A stretch of 64,000 nt of DNA, from positions 1-64,000 of the forward strand of contig NZ_BONQ01000183.1 in the NCBI RefSeq assembly GCF_016862795.1, given 5' to 3'. The notes beneath the pieces were generated by a model. The model did not search any database. It was not told where the DNA came from and worked only from the letters and a program-made list of their open reading frames with translations. Position numbers and translations under genes: made by a program. This document shows, piece after piece, positions 46,998 through 64,000 of this stretch. The stretch comes from Dactylosporangium siamense. GTDB lineage: Bacteria; Actinomycetota; Actinomycetes; Mycobacteriales; Micromonosporaceae. How positions within the stretch are numbered: position 1 is the first letter of the stretch; every line of letters begins with the position of its first letter.

Positions 46998-47895
46998 CGA
47001 CACCGGCCCGGCGATCGAAGTCCGCGGGTTGCGCAAGCTCTACGGCCAGACGGTCGCGCTGCACGACATCGACTTCGAGGTCAGCAAGGGCGAGATCTTC
47101 GCCGTGCTCGGACCCAACGGCGCCGGCAAGACCACGACCGTGGAGATCCTCGAGGGGTTCCGGCCCCGTGAGGGCGGCACCGTCAAGGTCCTCGGCGAGG
47201 ACCCGTTCCGCGCCGACGAGGAGTGGCGGGCGCGCATCGGCGTCGTGCTGCAGACCACCGGCGAGTTCGAGGACCTCAACGTGCGGGAGGTGGTGCGGCA
47301 CTTCGCCCGCTACTACCCCGACGCGCAGGACCCCGACGAGCTCATCGAGCGGGTCGGCCTGGCGGAGAAGCGCAACGCCCGCGCCTCGAAGCTGTCCGGC
47401 GGCCAGCAGCGCCGGCTCGACGTGGCGCTCGGCATCATCGGCAGGCCCGAGGTGCTGTTCCTGGACGAGCCGACGACGGGCTTCGACCCGTCCAGCCGCC
47501 GCGACTTCTGGCAGCTGATCCGGGACCTGGCGACCTCCGGCACCACGATCGTGCTGACCACGCACTACCTGGAGGAGGCGGAGCAGCTCGCCGACCGGGT
47601 CGCCGTCATCGTCGGCGGCCGCATCCTGGACATCGGCGTGCCGCAGACCCTCGGCGGCCGCGACACCGAGGCCACCGTCGTGTCGTGGATGGGGCCCGAC
47701 GGGCTGGAGTCCGTGCACACGACGGCGCCCACGAAGTTCGCCGCGGACCTGCACGCCAGGCTCGGCGGGGAGGCCCCTGGGCTGACCGTGCACCGGCCCA
47801 GCCTCGAGGACGTCTACCTGCAGATGATCGGCGCCGACACCGCCGCGACCGCGGCACTCGCGTCCGCCGCCGGCGTGACCACGGAGGACTCATGA
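46981..47895 (+). CDS. ABC transporter ATP-binding protein (DrrA-like)
   Basis: The ATG 46981 lies inside the end of the preceding gene. The 304-aa ATPase shows Walker A (GPNGAGKTTTVEILEG), the signature LSGGQQRRLDVALG, Walker B (VLFLDEPTTGFDP) and the H-loop (TTHYLEEAEQL). The C-terminal extension resembles the DrrA/antibiotic-resistance subfamily. It energises the permease encoded next, coupled by ATGA, and the pair probably exports the finished glycosylated product and gives self-resistance. Located on the cytoplasmic face of the membrane. Confidence 0.95.
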   Translation: MRPLGDDTGPAIEVRGLRKLYGQTVALHDIDFEVSKGEIFAVLGPNGAGKTTTVEILEGFRPREGGTVKVLGEDPFRADEEWRARIGVVLQTTGEFEDLNVREVVRHFARYYPDAQDPDELIERVGLAEKRNARASKLSGGQQRRLDVALGIIGRPEVLFLDEPTTGFDPSSRRDFWQLIRDLATSGTTIVLTTHYLEEAEQLADRVAVIVGGRILDIGVPQTLGGRDTEATVVSWMGPDGLESVHTTAPTKFAADLHARLGGEAPGLTVHRPSLEDVYLQMIGADTAATAALASAAGVTTEDS

Positions 47896-48737
47896 CCGTC
47901 CTGACCGTCGCACCTGCCCGGCGCCTTCCGCGCGCCCGGCTGCGGCGCATCGCCTCGCTCGGCCTGTACCGCGGCCAGCTGGAGCTGCTGCAGTTCTTCC
48001 GCGGCACCGAGACCGTGGTGTTCTCGCTGCTGTTCCCCGTCTTCGCGCTGGTCATCTTCAGCTCGATGTTCGACGGTGAGATCGCCCCCGGCGTGACCTA
48101 CAGCGACTACCTGGTGCCCGGCATCATCGCCACCGGCCTCATGGTCACCGGCTTCCAGACCCTGGCGATCTCCATCGCGATCGAGCGGGACCGGGGCGGG
48201 CTGAAGCGGATCGCGGCCACGCCGATGCCCCGCTCCGCGTACTTCATCGGCAAGGTCATCATGGTGCTGGTCACCAGCGTCGTGGAGACCGTCGTGCTCG
48301 TCGCCGTGTCGGTGGTGCTGTACGGCACGCACCTGCCCGGCACCGCCGACGCATGGCTCACGTTCGGCTGGGTCAGCCTGCTGGGCGTCACCGCCTGCGC
48401 CCTGTGCGGGATCGCGCTGTCGTCGCTGCCCCGCAACAGCCGGTCCGCGCCCGCGGTCGTCGCGCCGTTCGCGTTCGTGCTGCAGTTCATCTCCGGCGCC
48501 GCGCTCGTCTTCACCGACCTGCCGCCGTGGCTGCAGTGGATCGCGTCGGCGTTCCCGCTCAAGTGGATGTGTCAGGGCCTGCGGTCGGTGTTCCTGCCCG
48601 ACAGCTACGCCGCGCAGGAGGCCGCGCACAGCTGGCAGCTCGGCTGGGTCGCCGTCGCCCTCATCGCCTGGGTCATCCTCGGGACGGTCCTGTGCCTGGC
48701 CACGTTCCGCTGGACGAAGACCCGGGACGGTGGCTGA
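47892..48737 (+). CDS. ABC-2 type transporter permease (DrrB-like)
   Basis: ATG 47892 overlaps the ATPase stop by ATGA. The 281-aa protein has about six membrane segments (FSLLFPVFALVIFSSMF, YLVPGIIATGLMVTGFQT, VIMVLVTSVVETVVLVAVSV, WVSLLGVTACALCGIALSSL, PFAFVLQFISGAALVF, WVAVALIAWVILGTVLCLAT). The ABC-2 motif region ERDRGGLKRIAATPMPRSAY lies between segments. Together with the ATPase it forms a two-component drug exporter of the DrrAB type in the cytoplasmic membrane. Confidence 0.93.
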   Translation: MTVLTVAPARRLPRARLRRIASLGLYRGQLELLQFFRGTETVVFSLLFPVFALVIFSSMFDGEIAPGVTYSDYLVPGIIATGLMVTGFQTLAISIAIERDRGGLKRIAATPMPRSAYFIGKVIMVLVTSVVETVVLVAVSVVLYGTHLPGTADAWLTFGWVSLLGVTACALCGIALSSLPRNSRSAPAVVAPFAFVLQFISGAALVFTDLPPWLQWIASAFPLKWMCQGLRSVFLPDSYAAQEAAHSWQLGWVAVALIAWVILGTVLCLATFRWTKTRDGG

Positions 48738-48740
48738 GCG

Positions 48741-49946
48741 GTGGCCCACATCGCGTTCTTCGCCCCGCCGTCGGCGGGACACCTCAACCCGACCCTCGGG
48801 CTCGCCGCCGAGCTGCTGCGCCGCGGTCACCGCGTCACGTACGCCACCACCCACGACTACACCGACCGGGTCGGTGAGGTGAGCTCCGCCGTCGTCGAGT
48901 ACACCGAGCAGCACCCCGGCGACTTCCGCTCCTTCCAGTTCACGGGCCGCAGCCTCGTCGACGCCATGTCGGCGAGCCTGGCCGAGACCGAGGCGCTGCT
49001 GCCGGTGCTGCGCGGTGCGTTCCCGGTGCCGCCCGACGTCGTCGTCTACGACAACGCCGCCTGGTGGGGCCGGTTGCTCGCCGCGGAGTGGAAGACCCCG
49101 GCCGTGCAGGTGTCGCCGATGTTCGTGTCCAACGACCAGTGGTCGATGAGCGAGCGGTACACCAAACTCAGCCTCTTCCAGCCGCGCCTGTGGCTGTTCC
49201 TGGCCAAGCTCGGCGGGTTCCTGCGCAAGGTCGGCACCGACATCACGCCGAAGCAGCTGCTGACCGGCGACGGCGCGGACCGGCGGGTCGTGTTCATCCC
49301 GCGGGAGTTCCAGTTCCGCGGCGAGACCTTCGACGACACCTACCGGTTCGTCGGGCCGTGCCTCTTCGAGCGCCGGTTCCTCGGCACGTGGGAGCGCACC
49401 GACGAGCGGCGGCCGCTGATCCTGGTCACGCTCGGCACGATCTACAACCAGAACCCGCAGTTCTTCCGCACCTGCATGGACGCCGTCGCCGACCTCGGCG
49501 GGCACGTCGTCATCGCCGTCGGCGACGGCGTCGACCTCGACGCGCTCGGCACCCCACCGCCCAACGTGGAGCTGCGGCGGTTCGTCGCGCAGCTGCACGT
49601 GCTGGAGCACGCGGACCTGTTCATCACCCACGCCGGGATGGGCAGCACCATGGAGGCGCTGTATCACGGCGTGCCGATGCTGGCCGTGCCGCAGATGGCG
49701 GAGGAGCAGGCGAACGCCGACCGGATCGCCGAGGTCGGCGCCGGCCGGGTCGTCGCCACCGCGGGGCTCACCGCGCCGGCGCTGCGGGCGGAGATCGAGC
49801 GGATGCTCGCCGACACCGCGATCCGGCGCCGGGCCCGCGAACTGCGCGACGCGACCAGGGCCGCCGGCGGCGCCGACGCGGCCGCCGACAGCGTCGAGGC
49901 CGCGCTGCACGCCGCCGAACACCTTGAGGAGAGGGCCACATCATGA
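48741..49946 (+). CDS. GT1-family glycosyltransferase (macrolide GT type)
   Basis: Start GTG 48741, three bases after the permease stop; 401 aa. The N-terminal domain begins HIAFFAPPSAGHLNPTLGLA, where the His is the usual catalytic base. The C-terminal NDP-sugar binding motif is ITHAGMGSTMEALYHGVPML followed by AVPQMAEEQANADRIAEVGA. The fold is GT-B, inverting, of the OleD/MGT subfamily. It transfers an activated sugar, probably the 2-deoxysugar made with the dehydratase at 38727 and reductase at 50731, to the peptide-polyketide aglycone. OleD-like enzymes may instead inactivate the compound for self-protection, so a resistance role is possible. Overlaps the next gene by ATGA. Confidence 0.92.
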   Translation: MAHIAFFAPPSAGHLNPTLGLAAELLRRGHRVTYATTHDYTDRVGEVSSAVVEYTEQHPGDFRSFQFTGRSLVDAMSASLAETEALLPVLRGAFPVPPDVVVYDNAAWWGRLLAAEWKTPAVQVSPMFVSNDQWSMSERYTKLSLFQPRLWLFLAKLGGFLRKVGTDITPKQLLTGDGADRRVVFIPREFQFRGETFDDTYRFVGPCLFERRFLGTWERTDERRPLILVTLGTIYNQNPQFFRTCMDAVADLGGHVVIAVGDGVDLDALGTPPPNVELRRFVAQLHVLEHADLFITHAGMGSTMEALYHGVPMLAVPQMAEEQANADRIAEVGAGRVVATAGLTAPALRAEIERMLADTAIRRRARELRDATRAAGGADAAADSVEAALHAAEHLEERATS

Positions 49947-50731
49947 CCGCAGCAACGCCCGAGCCGCAGCGCGTCGCCTTGGAGGACGGCCGCCTCATCG
50001 CCGTCACCAACCCGCAGGACGTCCTGGTGTGGCCGAGCCTGAGCGAGGACTCTCCCTACGCCGACGGCATCGACGGCCTCGGCGCCGGCGACGTGGTCAT
50101 CGACGTCGGCGCGCACATCGGGCTCACCGCCCTGTACTTCACCGACAGGGTCCCCGGCGTGCGGGTCCTCGCGTTCGAGCCGGCCCGGCGCACCAACGCG
50201 GCGCTCGCCGACAACGCCGCCCGGCTGATGCCCGGCGTGCGGGTCTTCGACGTCGCGCTCGGCGCCGAGCCCGGCACCGCCGAGCTCACGTTCCTGCCCA
50301 ACCACACGATGATGGCGACCATCGTCAGCAACGACGCCGACGACGACCGCAACATGACCGCGGTGCTCGGCAACTTCGGCGTCGACGACGACACCCGCGA
50401 GCATTTCTGGCGCGACTTCCGCGACGGTCTGCAGCGGTACGAGGTGCAGGTCAAGACCCTCGGCGACGTGCTGGACGAGGAGGGCATCACCGAGGTCGGC
50501 CTGCTGAAGATCGACGTCGAGCGCGGCGAGCTGCCGGTGCTGCGGGGCCTGCGCGCCGAGCAGTGGGCCGGCGTGCGCCGGGTCGTCGCCGAGGTGCACG
50601 CCGTCGACGGCAACCTCGACGCCGTCGTGGAGCTGCTGCACCAGCACGGGTACAGCACGAAGGTCTTCCAGGAGGACGTCTTCGTCGGCGGCAGCGTCCA
50701 CATCGTCGCCGCGTCCCGGCCGGGCACCTGA
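49943..50731 (+). CDS. FkbM-family SAM-dependent methyltransferase
   Basis: ATG 49943 overlaps the glycosyltransferase stop by ATGA; 262 aa. Motif I is VIDVGAHIGLTALYFTDRVP, followed by VLAFEPARRTNAALADNA and the FkbM signature GLLKIDVERGELPVLRGLRA. FkbM enzymes are usually O-methyltransferases acting on sugar or polyketide hydroxyls. The gene lies between a glycosyltransferase and a sugar reductase, so methylation of a sugar hydroxyl is the best guess. SAM would come from the cluster metK. Confidence 0.93.
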   Translation: MTAATPEPQRVALEDGRLIAVTNPQDVLVWPSLSEDSPYADGIDGLGAGDVVIDVGAHIGLTALYFTDRVPGVRVLAFEPARRTNAALADNAARLMPGVRVFDVALGAEPGTAELTFLPNHTMMATIVSNDADDDRNMTAVLGNFGVDDDTREHFWRDFRDGLQRYEVQVKTLGDVLDEEGITEVGLLKIDVERGELPVLRGLRAEQWAGVRRVVAEVHAVDGNLDAVVELLHQHGYSTKVFQEDVFVGGSVHIVAASRPGT

Positions 50732-51717
50732 TGGCGGTCCGGTTCGGCGTCCTGGGGTGCTCCTCCGTCGCCCGCCGGCGCAGCATCCCGGCGCTGGTCT
50801 CGCACCCTGACGCGACGCTCGCCGCGGTCGCGAGCCGCGACCCGGAGAAGGCCAAGGCGTTCGCCGCCGAGTTCGGCTGCGACGCCGCCGGCTACGACGA
50901 GCTGCTCACCCGCGACGACATCGACGCGGTCTACGTGCCGCTGCCCACCGCGCTGCACGTGCCGTGGGGGCTGAAGGTCCTCGCCGCGGGCAAGCACCTG
51001 CTGCTGGAGAAGCCGTCGGCGACGTCCGCGGCCGGTGCCCGCGAGCTGGTGCGGGCCGCCACCGAGCAGGACCTGGTGCTGCGGGAGAACTTCACGTTCC
51101 TGCACCACCCGCAGCACGCGACGGTGGCGCGGCTGCTCGCCGAGGGGCGCCTCGGACAGCTGCGGTCCTTCAGCGCCGCGTTCTGCTTCCCGCCGCTGCC
51201 AGCCGCCGACATCCGCTACGACGCGGCCCTCGGCGGCGGCAGCCTCCTGGACGCCGGCGTCTACCCGATCCGCGCCGCGCAGCTGCTGCTCGGCGACGAC
51301 CTGACCGTCGTCGGCAGCAGCCTGCGCGTCGACGGGCGCACCGGCGTCGACGTGGCCGGGCACGCGCTGCTGGTCTCGGCCGCCGGGGTGCTCGTAGACG
51401 TGAAGTTCGGCTTCGAGCACACCTACGGCTCCTCGTACACGCTGTGGGGCAGCACGGCCCGGCTGACGCTGGACAAGGCGTTCACGCCGGCCGCGACGTG
51501 GCAGCCGGTGCTGCGCATCGAGGAACAGGACCACACCGAGGAGTTCGTCCTCGCCACCGGGCACCAGTTCCTCGGTGCGGTCGCCTCATTCACCGCAGCG
51601 GTCCTCGCCGGTCGCGGCGCCGGCCACGCCGAGGAGGCCGCCGGGCTGCGCTCGATGGTGCGCACCATGGAACTCGTCGAGGACGTCGTGCGGCTCGCGA
51701 ACCGGCTCCCGGCTTAA
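50731..51717 (+). CDS. Gfo/Idh/MocA oxidoreductase, probable NDP-hexose 3-ketoreductase
   Basis: ATG 50731 shares one base with the methyltransferase stop (TGATG). The 328-aa enzyme has the Rossmann start VRFGVLGCSSVARRRSIPAL, the family motif LLLEKPSATSAAGARELV and the core ALGGGSLLDAGVYPIRAAQL. In deoxysugar pathways this family reduces the C3 ketone formed by the 2,3-dehydratase using NADPH. With the dehydratase at 38727 this yields an NDP-4-keto-2,6-dideoxyhexose. A 4-ketoreductase and C5 epimerase, if used, are not in the window. It is cytoplasmic. Confidence 0.9.
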   Translation: MAVRFGVLGCSSVARRRSIPALVSHPDATLAAVASRDPEKAKAFAAEFGCDAAGYDELLTRDDIDAVYVPLPTALHVPWGLKVLAAGKHLLLEKPSATSAAGARELVRAATEQDLVLRENFTFLHHPQHATVARLLAEGRLGQLRSFSAAFCFPPLPAADIRYDAALGGGSLLDAGVYPIRAAQLLLGDDLTVVGSSLRVDGRTGVDVAGHALLVSAAGVLVDVKFGFEHTYGSSYTLWGSTARLTLDKAFTPAATWQPVLRIEEQDHTEEFVLATGHQFLGAVASFTAAVLAGRGAGHAEEAAGLRSMVRTMELVEDVVRLANRLPA

Positions 51718-51907
51718 GGGTTCTCCTAGAGATCGTCCTCGGCGACGCTGCGGGGCGTGACGGCGCACCATACTTCGTCGCAGACGTACTTCGTCTCAGA
51801 AGTCGAAGCCGCCGCACGGATGCGGCGTGGACGCGCCGCAGCGGCGGGCGGGCCGGCGACCGGTGTCGCCCGCCGTCCGTCGCCGGCGCGGCGAGAGGGA
51901 GGCCGAC

Positions 51908-54940
<3,033 letters not shown>

Positions 54941-55023
54941 CGCCGGACCGCAGGGACCGACCGACCACCACCGTGCGTCCCGGCCGACGGGCACCCGCAC
55001 GCTGTCACGAGGAGCCGAGCCAG

Positions 55024-64000
<8,977 letters not shown>

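Overview
The window is high-GC DNA with GTG/TTG starts, many ATGA/GTGA gene overlaps and actinobacterial gene families (Rhs, TerD, TPR, MbtH, modular NRPS/PKS). It is a filamentous actinomycete, plausibly a Micromonosporaceae relative, but nothing seen here fixes the genus.

Positions 1-15,400 are an accessory region full of broken genes. A TPR gene missing its 5' end abuts an Rhs toxin gene missing its 5' end. That Rhs gene is then split by an intact IS630-family element at a TA site. The displaced toxin tail lies beyond the element and overlaps, by ATGA, a pentapeptide-repeat gene that is probably its immunity gene. Next come a double-TerD protein, a PRC-barrel protein, a helical-repeat protein, a small inverted-repeat element that cuts a monooxygenase gene, and a divergent MerR regulator broken by a 5-bp duplication. 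After these are an orphan toxin-like ORF with a lipoprotein partner, remnants of ISL3-, IS481- and IS21-type transposases, a second Rhs core remnant, and several small unknown genes.

From about 16,865 to the right edge the DNA is one biosynthetic gene cluster for a hybrid nonribosomal peptide-polyketide carrying a deoxysugar. On the minus strand MFS transporter, PadR regulator, KAS III and SAM synthetase form one block. Plus-strand NRPS1 (C-A-T-C-A-T) and NRPS2 (C-A-T-C-T) overlap by GTGA and are followed by a NodU/CmcH-type carbamoyltransferase and a small ORF. A strong terminator hairpin and a 14-bp tandem repeat separate these from a minus-strand block: NDP-hexose 2,3-dehydratase, aspartate/glutamate racemase family protein, a Cys-type NRPS with half a condensation domain, and MbtH.

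A long plus-strand operon begins near 40,421. It holds three paralogous one-module synthetases (condensation-like, A, T), an unknown 163-aa protein, a two-gene ABC exporter, a glycosyltransferase, a FkbM methyltransferase, a Gfo/Idh/MocA sugar reductase and a two-module type I PKS that runs off the window. Adenylation codes were read by eye: Gly-like, Orn-like, unassigned, Cys-like, exact Asp, and two unassigned codes in relatives of the Asp protein.

The likely logic is an NRPS/PKS scaffold glycosylated with a 2-deoxysugar, carbamoylated, methylated and exported. No thioesterase, no loading module and no early NDP-sugar genes are in the window, so the cluster continues to the right or elsewhere. 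The product is not identified.
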